From positions 434,001-498,000 of the forward strand of contig CAWAED010000012.1 in assembly GCA_963781105.1 (NCBI GenBank): 64,000 bases of DNA. The letters run 5' to 3'. The DNA is from Palsa-295 sp963781105 (GTDB lineage Bacteria > Acidobacteriota > Terriglobia > Acidiferrales > UBA7541). Numbering within the stretch: the stretch's first letter is position 1; each line of letters starts with the position of its first letter. A model generated the notes under the pieces. That model ran no database searches. It was not told where the DNA came from and saw only the letters and a list, made by a program, of their open reading frames with translations. Position numbers and translations under genes: made by a program. Of this stretch, positions 34,949 to 44,065 are shown piece after piece.

Positions 34949-35659
34949 ATGTCAAACGCCCTAGAAGCCATCTTCCAAAGACGCGCCGTAAAGGTCTTCG
35001 ACCCCATCGAAATCCCAACCGACACCCGCGACCAAATCCTACACGCCGCCCGCCTGGCCCCCTCGAGCTTCAACATCCAGCCCTACCGCTTCTACTGGGT
35101 CACCACTCCCGAAATCCGCGACAAAGCCGCCCACCTCTGCTTCGGCCAAAGCCCCGCCGCCACCGCCTCCGCCTTGATCGTCGCCGTCGCGGACATCGGC
35201 TCCTGGAAATCCACCACCGCCGGCGAGCTCGCCTGGATGCGCACCGCCGGCTTCACCGAAAAAAAGATTGCCGAATACGAGCGCCGCGCCAAATTCGGCA
35301 AATGGTTTTTCATTCAGGGCTGGTTCGGCATTTTTGGCGCGATCAAATGGATCATCCTCCGCCTTCTGCATTTCTGGAAAACGGGCGGCACGCTTCCCGT
35401 CGGGCGCCAGGGCATGTTCAAATGGGCCACCAAAAGCGCCGCGCTAGCCTGCCAGAATTTGATGATCGCCGCCCAAGCCCTCGGCCTCAACACCTGCCCC
35501 ATGGAGGGATTCGACAGCCGCCGCCTCGCCAAATTACTGCAGCTTTCGCGCAAGAATCATGAGATCGTCATGGTCATCGCCATCGGAAAAAAATCTGCCG
35601 ACAACGAAGACCGCCCGCAGTGGCGCAGGCCGCTCGCGGAAACGGTGCAGGTCCTATGA
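34949..35659 (+). CDS. Nitroreductase-family protein
   Basis: The product has 236 residues from the ATG at 34949, which follows TGGAGG. The FMN-binding start is seen as ALEAIFQRRAVKVFDP and LAPSSFNIQPYRFYWV. The later GLNTCPMEGFDSRRLAKLLQ segment is typical of NfsB-like proteins. It should reduce nitro or quinone compounds with NAD(P)H. Its stop codon overlaps the start of the marR gene (ATGA), so the two form an operon, probably induced by a compound the regulator senses. It acts in the cytoplasm. Confidence 0.9.
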   Translation: MSNALEAIFQRRAVKVFDPIEIPTDTRDQILHAARLAPSSFNIQPYRFYWVTTPEIRDKAAHLCFGQSPAATASALIVAVADIGSWKSTTAGELAWMRTAGFTEKKIAEYERRAKFGKWFFIQGWFGIFGAIKWIILRLLHFWKTGGTLPVGRQGMFKWATKSAALACQNLMIAAQALGLNTCPMEGFDSRRLAKLLQLSRKNHEIVMVIAIGKKSADNEDRPQWRRPLAETVQVL

Positions 35660-36102
35660 ACATCATCGACAAAAAGCTTGTTCCGATCCCGCCGCAGATC
35701 GTGAAAGAGTCGATCCTGTTGAATCTCGCCTCCGCATACTCCTCCGTCGGCAAGCAGCTCGAACAAAAAACCAAATGTTCGCAAACCCGCGGCTTCATCA
35801 TGTCCACACTGCGTGGCGGCGTCGCGCTCAATCCAAACCAAATCGCCAAACTCCTCGGCTTCGACCGCACCGTAGTCCATCGCGCCATCAAAACCATGAT
35901 CCGCGAAGGTCTCTTAACACAAAAAAAAGCCGCGACCGGCCGAGCGCGCCCCGTCCAACTCACCGCAAAAGGCAACAACTACCGCGACAACCTGGTCAAA
36001 GAGCGTCGCAACGCAGAAGAAAGACTCCGCAAGACCCTGAAGCCCCAAGAAATCGCCACGCTAATCCACTTACTGAACCAAATCGCCGAATTTAAATTCT
36101 GA
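35656..36102 (+). CDS. MarR-family transcriptional regulator
   Basis: The protein has 148 residues. The winged helix-turn-helix is visible as GVALNPNQIAKLLGFDRTVV and HRAIKTMIREGLLTQKKAAT, with the wing at GRARPVQLTAKG. N- and C-terminal helices form the dimer interface. It is translationally coupled to the nitroreductase gene. It is the likely ligand of the two palindromes at 34896 and 34918, giving autorepression. The inducer is unknown. Confidence 0.9.
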   Translation: MNIIDKKLVPIPPQIVKESILLNLASAYSSVGKQLEQKTKCSQTRGFIMSTLRGGVALNPNQIAKLLGFDRTVVHRAIKTMIREGLLTQKKAATGRARPVQLTAKGNNYRDNLVKERRNAEERLRKTLKPQEIATLIHLLNQIAEFKF

Positions 36103-36312
36103 GGAGTTTTGGTGGCACAGTCACTCCTGGCTGTGCTCTTCGCGCTTCTAGGCGTAGTTCGCCGAACCGCGCGCGCGCGATCAAGCGTGTCGTTTTAAGC
36201 CTTTTCGTCGCTTGTGGTAGCGGTCTCTTGTTGTCGTACAATCCTGTCGAGGTCGAATGTCGAAAGCGCGGGAAAAATCATTGCCATTCATATCGCATTG
36301 AAGGAGCCCAGC

Positions 36313-37575
36313 GTGAGCGATGCCAAAGAGAAAGACGCACTAACCAGACGAGGATTTCTAGGAGTAGGTTCAGCAGCCCTAGCGGCCGCCAGCCTTCTCT
36401 CCGCGGATGAATTAGCCGCCCAAGCCCAAGAGCAATCCACCGCAAAGCCCGCAACAGATCGCAGCGCAAGCGATCCCGGCCCCACCAATTCGGTTCTCGA
36501 CGCGGCCAATCCGGATTCAAACCATCCTGTCCCCACCGACGCCGGCGGCGTGCAAACCTTCAAGTACCCATTTTCCTTCGCGCACAAGCGCCAACACGAA
36601 GGCGGCTGGTCGCGCGAAGTCACTCAACGCGAACTCGCCATCTCGACCACCCTCGCCGGTGTGGACATGCGCCTCACCGCCGGCGGCGTCCGCGAACTCC
36701 ATTGGCACAGCGCCGCCGAATGGGCCTTCATGCTCTACGGCAGCGCGCGCATCACCTGCATTGATTTCGAAGGCAAAAGCTTCGTCACCGACGTCAAAGA
36801 AGGCGACCTCTGGTTTTTCCCCACCGGCATTCCCCACTCGATCCAGGGACTCGCCCCCGACGGCTGCGAATTCCTTCTGGTCTTTGACGATGGCAACTTC
36901 TCCGAATACGCCACAGTCCTGCTCTCGGACTTCATGGCCCACACGCCGCCCGAAGTCGTCGCGAAAAATTTCGGCGTCAATCAACAAGCCCTAGTCGCCA
37001 TGCCCAATAAAGAGCTCTTCATTTTTCAAGCCGAAGTTCCCGGCGCTCTCGCGGAAGATCGCCGCATCGCCGCCGGCGCACTCGGCCCCTCGCCAATTGA
37101 TTTCGCTTTCCGCACGATGCAGACGCCGCCCACCAAATCCAATAAAAGCGGCGAAGTCCGCATCATTGATTCCAACAATTTTAAAATTTCCCAAGCCATC
37201 TCCGCCGCCATCGTCACCGTAAAGCCCGGCGGCCTCCGCGAACTCCACTGGCATCCCAACGCCGACGAGTGGCAATTTTATTTCGGAGGCAAAGCCCGCA
37301 TGACCGTTTTTGCCACCGGTGGCCGCGCGCGTACGATGGATTTCGAAACCGGCGACGTCGGCTACATCCAAAAAACTCTCCCCCACTACATCGAAAACAC
37401 CGGCACCACAGACCTGAAGTTCCTAGAAATGTTCAAAAGCCCCTACTACCAGGATCTAGCCCTAACCGAATGGCTGGTTCACACGCCTCCAGAACTAGTA
37501 GCCGCCCACCTACATCTCGATAAAGCCACTCTAGAGGCGCTACCCAGAGAAAAGCCGCTAATCATGCCCGAATAG
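36313..37575 (+). CDS. oxdC: Tat-exported bicupin oxalate decarboxylase
   Basis: It converts oxalate to formate and CO2 with manganese. The GTG at 36313 has AAGGAG 6 bp upstream and gives 420 residues. A twin-arginine signal starts at R12-R13 (TRRGFLGVGSAALAAASLL). Cupin 1 has H130, H132, E136 and H175; cupin 2 has H312, H314, E319 and H358. The lid segment reads SEYAT where B. subtilis OxdC has SENST; the catalytic Glu is kept (E198). GGWSREVTQREL is family-typical. It stands alone and should work in the periplasm. Confidence 0.92.
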   Translation: MSDAKEKDALTRRGFLGVGSAALAAASLLSADELAAQAQEQSTAKPATDRSASDPGPTNSVLDAANPDSNHPVPTDAGGVQTFKYPFSFAHKRQHEGGWSREVTQRELAISTTLAGVDMRLTAGGVRELHWHSAAEWAFMLYGSARITCIDFEGKSFVTDVKEGDLWFFPTGIPHSIQGLAPDGCEFLLVFDDGNFSEYATVLLSDFMAHTPPEVVAKNFGVNQQALVAMPNKELFIFQAEVPGALAEDRRIAAGALGPSPIDFAFRTMQTPPTKSNKSGEVRIIDSNNFKISQAISAAIVTVKPGGLRELHWHPNADEWQFYFGGKARMTVFATGGRARTMDFETGDVGYIQKTLPHYIENTGTTDLKFLEMFKSPYYQDLALTEWLVHTPPELVAAHLHLDKATLEALPREKPLIMPE

Positions 37576-37964
37576 CATTTCGTCCGTCATCCTGAGCGTA
37601 GCGAAGGATCTGTCTTCGCCCTCCTCGTCGGAGCGTCGGGTGCCCCATCCTTTCCGAAGTTTGGAAGGGGTGGGGCTTTTGCACAATCACATCGCGCATT
37701 ATTCTTCATCGAAGACTCACAAAATTCCGGTACTCACCGGCCTAGTACCTTAAGAGGAATATTTTGCCCGTATCTCCGCAGAAAGTGCCATGCAGATTCT
37801 CGTTCGAATACAGGCAAGTGAACGGCCCGCCCCCCTCCAACAGACTGAATTAACGGGACTAACCCCTCCCCGCCGCCAAACGGCAATTCAAATGCCCCTC
37901 TAAGCCGAAACGCTATTCGGCCACGCACCAAAATCCAGCCCCAACTCATAACCAGAGGTGACGC
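37576..37964 (+). repeat. Intergenic region with paired family-1 and family-2 repeats
   Basis: A family-1 copy (GTCATCCTGAGCGTAGCGAA then GGATCTGTCTTCG, 37585-37617) is followed 20 bp later by a family-2 copy (37637-37680, GGGTGCCCCATCCTTTCCGA and GGAAGGGGTGGGG). The rest of the 389 bp shows no gene. The promoter of the DUF5818 gene is probably in the last 100 bp. Confidence 0.75.
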
Positions 37965-38321
37965 ATGTACCGAACCAGCGCTGTCCTAAATGTTGCCCTA
38001 ATAGCTGTTGCCTTCGGAGCCGCCATTCCGGCTGCAAGTTCAAATTCAAAAACTGCTGGAGCCTCGCCGACGCAGCAGTTCGCGACGCAAAATGAGTCCC
38101 AAACTCAATCGAACGACAAGACCGAAGTAAAAACCTTTAGCGGAACCATCTGGATGAATGGCGATCGCTTCGTCCTAAGAGACGAACGCGAAAAACGCTG
38201 GTATCACCTGGACGCCGACCAAAAGCTAATCGCCAAATTCGAAGGCAAAGAAGTCAAAGTAACCGGCACCCTGGACCCCACCACCAGCGAGATCCACGTT
38301 CAACGCATCGAAGAAGGCTAA
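37965..38321 (+). CDS. Secreted DUF5818-like protein
   Basis: The protein has 118 residues. A signal peptide (MYRTSAVLNVALIAVAFGAA) and a Gln/Ser/Thr-rich linker precede a small OB-like domain. That domain has KTFSGTIWMNGDRFVLRDER, WYHLDAD and GKEVKVTGTLDPTTSEIHVQ. DUF5818-type proteins share this pattern. The function is unknown and a periplasmic location is inferred. Confidence 0.75.
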   Translation: MYRTSAVLNVALIAVAFGAAIPAASSNSKTAGASPTQQFATQNESQTQSNDKTEVKTFSGTIWMNGDRFVLRDEREKRWYHLDADQKLIAKFEGKEVKVTGTLDPTTSEIHVQRIEEG

Positions 38322-38400
38322 GCATAAATGTAAACGCAGACATTCTTACCCGCGACGATTTGCTCCGTCTAGCAAGCTTCAATCTCGGAGGTGGTGGACC

Positions 38401-39072
38401 ATGGGAGCACTAAGAAAGAATGGCCTCATGTTGATGTCGCTCGTCTCCATCGTTTTCTTGCTCGGAGGATGCGGGCACAGTACACAAGCTGGCAGCGATC
38501 CCGACAATGCCATTTCCAAGCCGGGTCTGCTCGCCAGAATATTCCAGACAACGAAGGAGGTATCGGTTCCGGAGGGCACGGAAGTGTATGTCGTACTCGA
38601 TCAAAGCATTTCCACGGCGACGAACCGCTCCGGCGATTCTTTTCAGGCGACTCTCGCCTCACCAGTGCTAGTTGATGATAAGACTGTGATCCCGCAGGAT
38701 GCTTTGGTCAAAGGCCATATCGTTGACGCGCGGCCGTCAGGCCATCTGAGAGGTGTCGCGCGTCTGGAACTCACGCTTGACTCGGTCAAAGTAAACGGAG
38801 AGTCCTACGAAATCGCCACCGGAGATTTCGGCAGGAGAGGAAAGAATCACAACAAGCGCAACGGCATCTTAATCGGCGGCGGCGCAGGCGTTGGCGCCGT
38901 AATCGGCGCAGTTGCCGGTGGCGGCGTCGGTGCGCTGATCGGAAGCTCCGTGGGCGCCGGTGCGGGAACGGCGGGCGCCGCGTTCACGGGCAAGAAGGAC
39001 ATCCGCGTCCCGGCCGAAACCACACTGTCGTTCCGTCTCGCTCGCCCTGTGACCATCCCAGTGAAAAGTTGA
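38401..39072 (+). CDS. Glycine-zipper lipoprotein
   Basis: The protein has 223 residues. A lipobox (FLLGGC) near residue 24 marks a lipoprotein. The middle domain contains VSVPEGTEVYVVLDQSIST, DDKTVIPQDALVKGHIVDA and LELTLDSVKVNGESYEIAT. A glycine zipper of about 40 residues follows (GGGAGVGAVIGAVAGGGVGA), then a strand ending TLSFRLARPVTIPVKS. It is probably anchored to a membrane, with the zipper packing helices. It is a family often seen in this phylum, with no known function. Confidence 0.78.
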   Translation: MGALRKNGLMLMSLVSIVFLLGGCGHSTQAGSDPDNAISKPGLLARIFQTTKEVSVPEGTEVYVVLDQSISTATNRSGDSFQATLASPVLVDDKTVIPQDALVKGHIVDARPSGHLRGVARLELTLDSVKVNGESYEIATGDFGRRGKNHNKRNGILIGGGAGVGAVIGAVAGGGVGALIGSSVGAGAGTAGAAFTGKKDIRVPAETTLSFRLARPVTIPVKS

Positions 39073-39128
39073 GCTCGTAATATCCGGCGTCTGTGGGAGG
39101 CCCGATCGATAATCGGCAACCAAGCGCA

Positions 39129-40610
39129 CTACGAACAATTGTGAAAATCGATTTCCTGTGGCGTGACCGTCGCTCCGGCGCTCACCTTCAACGGATTTCC
39201 GTTCGCGTCTAGGTTGGTGGTTTTTGACGGCGGTGCGCAATCGGTCGTGCCGCCGCTCAATGGCACAAAAGCATTCGCGCCCACCGAATACAGCACATCT
39301 CCCGAAGGCGGAGCAGAGTAAGTGATCTTTCCGGAGGAGAAAACTCCCACGCTGGGGTTGCTTGCCGGTTCAACCAGCGTGTATTGAGCGCAATTTGTGT
39401 TCATAGGTGCGGTCGCCGGGCAATCCGCATTCGAATCCACGGAGATATTCGAGACCGAGTCGTTTTCCGCAGGGATTGTTACCGCAAGGGCTGCTCCACT
39501 AGGCAAGGTAATTGTCTGCAAGGCGGAGACGGAAGCGTCAATGGATGCCGCCGCAGATCCGTTTCCCGCCGTGATAAACCCCCGAAGCGTCGCTGCCCCG
39601 GGCGTCGCTCCCGTCTCCGGGGTTAATGGAAACGCTCCCAAATTGGTGCCACCGAGCACGCCGACCGCCACCGTCGCGTTGTATACCAATCCAGCGCCAT
39701 TGATCGCGACCACCACCACGTCGAATGTCGCCGCTGTTGGTAGCGGACAGAAGTTGAAGTTGCCTCCTGAATCCGCGACCGTCTCCATGAAGATGACATC
39801 GCTCTGTGAACCTTCCGGCTGCTCGAGCGCGACGAGCACGGTACCCCCGGCGATTGGCAGCATCGTTCCTGCATCCACGACGTGCCCGCTGATGCCCGTA
39901 CTGTTTGTGCTCACTTGCCCCGCCGTCAGCACCGGCTTCAACCGGAATTGATCGTTGCCTTCCTGGATGATTGACGCGCACGCATTGAAATCAATGTTGA
40001 GATCAACGTCCTGTCCGGCCTCGACGGTTATTGGTCCGCCTTCAATTTGCCCCGGAGGGATTTTCAAGCCGGTGTTCGCTTGACTGGAAAGTTGAAGTTC
40101 GTGAACGCTGCCGTCTTGCAGGATTGCGCAATTAAAGCCCTCATTGACGCAGGCATTTGTTGCCGGCAAGGGCCCGCTGCTTCCATCGTTGGGAACCAGG
40201 AGTAAACGGATTTGCTGATATGTGCCCGCGGGGAGAGCGGTATTTGATCCCAGCATCGTCAGCAAACAGGCGTCGGGTCCCGCCGCAAACAGGTCAATTT
40301 GCATCGGTTGATTGTTAAGTTGCGGCGCCAACTCCTGCCAGCCCGGGGTGTTGTCACCGGCGGTGGAGCTGGTGTGCGCTTGCACTGACCGAATTGTCAC
40401 ATAGACGTGCTGGAAGTCGCCGTTCGGATACTTGCAACTGGGCGGGTCCGTGATGCTCACATTGATGCTGCTCGTTCCGCTCATTGGTGTACTCGAACCC
40501 GAACCCGTACAGCTCACCAGTACCGCGGCAAACACCACCAGCGCCATCAGGCTTCCGATCCATGCCAAAGTGGGCAAAGCCTTTAACTTGCTCTGCAACG
40601 AATAAGTCAT
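39129..40610 (-). CDS. DUF4382-containing lipoprotein
   Basis: The protein has 493 residues. A hydrophobic segment ending AAVLVSC provides a lipobox near residue 34. The DUF4382 region starts SINVSITDPPSCKYPNGDFQ and includes HVYVTIRSVQAH and AGTYQQIRLLLVPN. A carboxypeptidase-regulatory-like beta-sandwich follows (GISGHVVDAGTMLPIAGGTV). The C-terminus is Ser/Thr/Ala-rich. It is a cell-surface or periplasmic protein of unknown function. Confidence 0.85.
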   Translation of the reverse strand: MTYSLQSKLKALPTLAWIGSLMALVVFAAVLVSCTGSGSSTPMSGTSSINVSITDPPSCKYPNGDFQHVYVTIRSVQAHTSSTAGDNTPGWQELAPQLNNQPMQIDLFAAGPDACLLTMLGSNTALPAGTYQQIRLLLVPNDGSSGPLPATNACVNEGFNCAILQDGSVHELQLSSQANTGLKIPPGQIEGGPITVEAGQDVDLNIDFNACASIIQEGNDQFRLKPVLTAGQVSTNSTGISGHVVDAGTMLPIAGGTVLVALEQPEGSQSDVIFMETVADSGGNFNFCPLPTAATFDVVVVAINGAGLVYNATVAVGVLGGTNLGAFPLTPETGATPGAATLRGFITAGNGSAAASIDASVSALQTITLPSGAALAVTIPAENDSVSNISVDSNADCPATAPMNTNCAQYTLVEPASNPSVGVFSSGKITYSAPPSGDVLYSVGANAFVPLSGGTTDCAPPSKTTNLDANGNPLKVSAGATVTPQEIDFHNCS

Positions 40611-41214
40611 GGTTGGTCTCCATCGGAAAGATACGGAAGGGCCTAAAACGCCCGGGCGGGGAGAGGGACGTACCGATCGCGATTCTAGTGCGCTCGATCG
40701 GCGCGGTCAAGCGAAGCAACCGGCGCCAGCCATCGGCGCCGACTTGTCCTGGGAACTCGCCCGAGGCGGCGTCACGCCGCGGCATTACCTATCCCGGATC
40801 GGAAACAACGCGTAAGCGTCGCGCGCAGTGCTATTCCGTTCGCGGTGCTTTTCCCGCGAGCCCTTGACGCGCTGTGCGCGCTCCCCAGTTCGGCCCAAAT
40901 ACCTGATGCATTTAACGTTAGATTTAGTAATCATTAGGTAAATATGATACCGTAAATCGGGGCACGTTTCCGCCCCACTCAGGATGCGGCATGTGCACCG
41001 ACACGCTGACGACGGGCCGGCCAAACCAATCAGTCTGACGGCAGCAGTTCGAGAATCACGGGTCGCGGGCCAGGAAGCGCAAGCGACGGGTCGCGCCTTT
41101 TGCGCAAGGGATGGTTTCGCGGCTCAAGAATCACGAGTCACAAATCACGAATCACGGCCTCCTCTGCTACAATGTTCGTTTCCGAATCTGCCCAAACTGC
41201 CGCCCGAGGCCCAC
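40611..41214. other. Long intergenic region between the divergent DUF4382 and DUF1015 genes
   Basis: These 604 bp show no credible gene. An A+T-rich island of about 45 bp lies at 40911-40955 (TTAACGTTAGATTTAGTAAT, then CATTAGGTAAATATGATACC), which probably holds promoter elements. Short near-tandem AATCACGA units occur at 41130-41155. A TACAAT -10-like box is at 41168-41173, 42 bp before the DUF1015 start. Confidence 0.5.
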
Positions 41215-42585
41215 ATGGCTGAAATTCAACCTTTCCGCGCCTTCCGATACGACACGAGCCACGTCCCGCTGGATAAAGCCTTAACTCAGCCCTACGACAA
41301 GATCGCTCCGGCGATGCAAGAGAAGTACTACGCCGCAAGCCCCTACAACCTGATTGTCATCGAAAAGGGCCGCACCGCGGCCGCCGATACGCCCGAAAAC
41401 AACGTCTACACGCGCGCCGGAAAGAAAATCAAAGAGTGGATCGCCGAGAAAGTCCTTGTCCAGGATTCCGCCCCGGCCATATACGTCTATTCGCAGGAAT
41501 ATCTCGTCCCCGGAACCCACACCCGCAAGACGCGCATCGGCTTCATCGCCCTCGGTCGTGTCGAGGATTACGACGCCCACATCGTCTTCCGCCACGAACG
41601 CACGCTTTCCGCGCCCAAAGCCGACCGCATCGAACTTCTACGTCACACGCACGCGCAAACTGGACAGCTCTTCATGCTCTACGACGACGCGCCACGCCGC
41701 ATTGACAACTTGCTCGAAGAAATCGCGAAACAGCCGGCACCCAACGAAATGCACGACGAATACGGCGTGACGCACCGGCTCTGGCCGGTCACGGACGTCG
41801 CCAACATCCGCAGAATTCAAAACACGATGGCCGACAAAAAGCTGATCATCGCCGACGGCCATCACCGCTACGAGACTGCGCTCAACTTTCGCAACGAATC
41901 ACGCGTCCGCGCCGGCGTCAATGATCCCTACGCCGCGCCCGAATTCGCCATGATGACGTTCATCAACACGCACTCCAAGGGCCTCACCATCCTGCCCACG
42001 CACCGGCTCATCCGCAACGTGCCCGACTTCGATTTCGACCAGTTCCGCCAGAATGTCGCGCAAGCCTTCGACTGGTATTCCTACCCGTTTCAAAATCCCG
42101 AAGAGCGCGCCACTGCTTTCGCCGAATTTCACAAGGACCTCGAAAAAGTAAATCACGGCCGACGCGCCATCGGAATCTACCCCGGCGGCGGCGCCTTTTA
42201 TCTTTTTCTGCTGCGGCGCGACGCGGACCTGGAGACCATGTTGCCGGACGTGTCCGAGGCGCAGCGCGGCCTGGACATCGTTTTGCTACACCGGCTGATC
42301 ATCGAACGAGGATTGGGAATCAGCGCCGAGGCGGTGGCAGCTGAAAAGAACGTAGGCTACGAGCGGGAAATGGATGCAGCTCTCGCCGCTGTAGATCGCG
42401 GTGAAGCTCAATTAGCGTGTCTGTTGAATCCCGTGCGCGTCCAGCAAGTGGCGGATATCGCGCTGGGCGGCGATGTGCTCCCGCAAAAATCCACGGACTT
42501 CTACCCCAAATTGATGAGTGGCATTGCGATTTACCAAGTGGAAGGACGCGTCGAAGGTCAAGCCGGCGCGCGCAGCGGCACCTGA
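41215..42585 (+). CDS. DUF1015 family protein
   Basis: The protein has 456 residues. The ATG at 41215 follows GAGG and matches the family start MAEIQPFRAFRYDTSHV. Other features are QPYDKIAPAMQEKYYAASPY, IADGHHRYETALNFRNE, and DIVLLHRLIIERGLGIS. DUF1015 proteins are widespread and cytoplasmic, and their reaction is not established to my knowledge. The GHHR motif looks like an active-site loop. In the last third of the gene the plus strand turns from C-rich to G-rich. Confidence 0.88.
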   Translation: MAEIQPFRAFRYDTSHVPLDKALTQPYDKIAPAMQEKYYAASPYNLIVIEKGRTAAADTPENNVYTRAGKKIKEWIAEKVLVQDSAPAIYVYSQEYLVPGTHTRKTRIGFIALGRVEDYDAHIVFRHERTLSAPKADRIELLRHTHAQTGQLFMLYDDAPRRIDNLLEEIAKQPAPNEMHDEYGVTHRLWPVTDVANIRRIQNTMADKKLIIADGHHRYETALNFRNESRVRAGVNDPYAAPEFAMMTFINTHSKGLTILPTHRLIRNVPDFDFDQFRQNVAQAFDWYSYPFQNPEERATAFAEFHKDLEKVNHGRRAIGIYPGGGAFYLFLLRRDADLETMLPDVSEAQRGLDIVLLHRLIIERGLGISAEAVAAEKNVGYEREMDAALAAVDRGEAQLACLLNPVRVQQVADIALGGDVLPQKSTDFYPKLMSGIAIYQVEGRVEGQAGARSGT

Positions 42586-42694
42586 GAACAGCAAGCAACT
42601 GATTGAACCGAAGCTGTAGGCGCAGCGAGCGTGCAGGGCGAGTGCTAGACCCGCCCCACACTCTCGAACGAAGAACGGAGAGGCGCTTTCAGAA

Positions 42695-43051
42695 TTAAGA
42701 GGCGCTCTTCGCGAAGCTCTGGATGGCCGCCGTTTCGCTGTCGTAGGTATCGAACACGGTCATCAACTTCGTCACTTGCAGCACTTCCTTGAATTTCGAA
42801 CCAAGGTTGGCAAGCTTCAGAACGGCGCCTTGCGACCGCGCGCTGTGGAACGTGGCCACCAACGTGCCAAGCCCGGCGCTGTCTATATACCCGACCTGCG
42901 CAAGATTCAGCACAATCTTCTTCTTGCCCGCCGCCAGCAGGCTCTTCACCTTCTCGCGGAACGCGTTGCTCTCTTCGCCCAGCACGATGCGCCCTTCGAT
43001 TTCGAGCACGGTCACGCCATTCACTTCGTTATCAACCATTCTCAGTGCCAC
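42695..43051 (-). CDS. STAS-domain anti-sigma factor antagonist
   Basis: The protein has 118 residues. The STAS signature is VGYIDSAGLGTLVATFHSA with the phosphorylatable serine. The N-terminal strand pair is VTVLEIEGRIVLGEESNAF. It is not obviously paired with a kinase gene. It shares only the fold motif with the STAS protein at 16019, so the two are not recent copies. Confidence 0.9.
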   Translation of the reverse strand: MALRMVDNEVNGVTVLEIEGRIVLGEESNAFREKVKSLLAAGKKKIVLNLAQVGYIDSAGLGTLVATFHSARSQGAVLKLANLGSKFKEVLQVTKLMTVFDTYDSETAAIQSFAKSAS

Positions 43052-43135
43052 GTTCGCGCCTCCTGGAAAATTCGAAACGGTATTTGGAATTAGTGTAAAT
43101 GAGAAGCCACTGCCCTCGGGCGGCCAGCTTTCTCG

Positions 43136-43327
43136 TCAGTAAAAATCCGAACAGGACATGTAATAGCCACAAGACGTGCAGATCATCTTGCATTTTCGCG
43201 GCTCCAGTCGAGCCGAACATCGCGGGCAATACTGTGACGCCTCTGCCGGCTCCGGCGGAACCGCGCGACGGATCGCGTTCGACTCTCCTGCTTGCGCCGC
43301 TCGTAAAGCGGCTTCCGGCTGTCCCAT
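43136..43327 (-). CDS. Small zinc-ribbon protein
   Basis: The ATG at 43327 has AAGGA upstream and gives 63 residues. The C-terminal half holds two cysteine pairs (CPRC and CTSC) followed by GYYMSCSDFY with one more cysteine. The N-terminal part is Ala/Glu-rich. It is probably a zinc-binding protein of unknown role. Confidence 0.72.
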   Translation of the reverse strand: MGQPEAALRAAQAGESNAIRRAVPPEPAEASQYCPRCSARLEPRKCKMICTSCGYYMSCSDFY

Positions 43328-43477
43328 TTCTAGTAGTCCTTCGGACGGACGTTTATAGCACATCCCGGGGATAGGGAAAAGCAAAGGTCAAGTTTCCGAC
43401 AGCCTTTCGATGCGGTGTCATCGGTTGGGGATATCCGATGGTCAGGAGCTATCGGCTGGTGCCTGCCGGGACTTACT

Positions 43478-43948
43478 TTATTGTCGCGACGCACTGCGGG
43501 TCAGAAAACTCACATCCTCGACCCCGGCAAGACGTATTGCATCCAGTGCCAGCTTCACATCGGAGTAGCGTGCGCGGGCATCGGCCGAAAGATAAACCCT
43601 GTTTTCGGAACCACTCTTGATCCCACCCTCAATTTCGCTTGGCAACGCCTCCGGCGCAACTTGCCCGGTGCCTAAATAAATTTTCCCGTCACGCGTCACG
43701 ACCACCGTCAGCGCGTCGTCGCGCACAGCGTTGCGCAGGGGTCCACGGTGCCAACTCCTCGCCAGGTCTACGCTCGTCTCCTGGTACGGCTGAGGGGCCA
43801 CCATAAACGCAACAAGGATCACCAGGCACACAGCCAATAGCCCAGACAGTTCGATACTGCAGAGGTAGGCGGACCGGCGCTTTTCCACCCTGCGACGCGC
43901 TGCCAACGACGGGCGAGAATTAGCCAGGCCCAGGCTTCCCATACTCAT
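43478..43948 (-). CDS. ExbD/TolR-like protein lacking the membrane aspartate
   Basis: The protein has 156 residues. A single membrane helix (SIELSGLLAVCLVILVAFMV) is followed by the periplasmic domain, with LTVVVTRDGKIYLG and YLSADARARYSDVKLALDAI, which align to ExbD. In E. coli ExbD the helix reads TPFIDVMLVLLIIFMV and its Asp25 is needed for proton coupling. Here the aligned residue is Ala in LLAVCLVILVAFMV. No exbB/tolQ, tonB or tolA gene is nearby. It may be a partner that does not carry protons, or be inactive. Confidence 0.8.
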   Translation of the reverse strand: MSMGSLGLANSRPSLAARRRVEKRRSAYLCSIELSGLLAVCLVILVAFMVAPQPYQETSVDLARSWHRGPLRNAVRDDALTVVVTRDGKIYLGTGQVAPEALPSEIEGGIKSGSENRVYLSADARARYSDVKLALDAIRLAGVEDVSFLTRSASRQ

Positions 43949-44065
43949 TGGACACCGAGGGGAAAGGAATAGTTTGCCGCTCGGACGGCTGTAAACGGGT
44001 GTAAAGTGGCAGCAACCACCGGGCAGTTTGGAGCGTCTGATGGGTGTAGGGCGGGAAGAGAAGCC

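Noticed and set aside
41130..41155. Near-tandem AATCACGA units, considered as a CRISPR or iteron array
   Set aside because: The units are under 10 bp, irregular and without spacers. There are too few for iterons and no rep gene is present.
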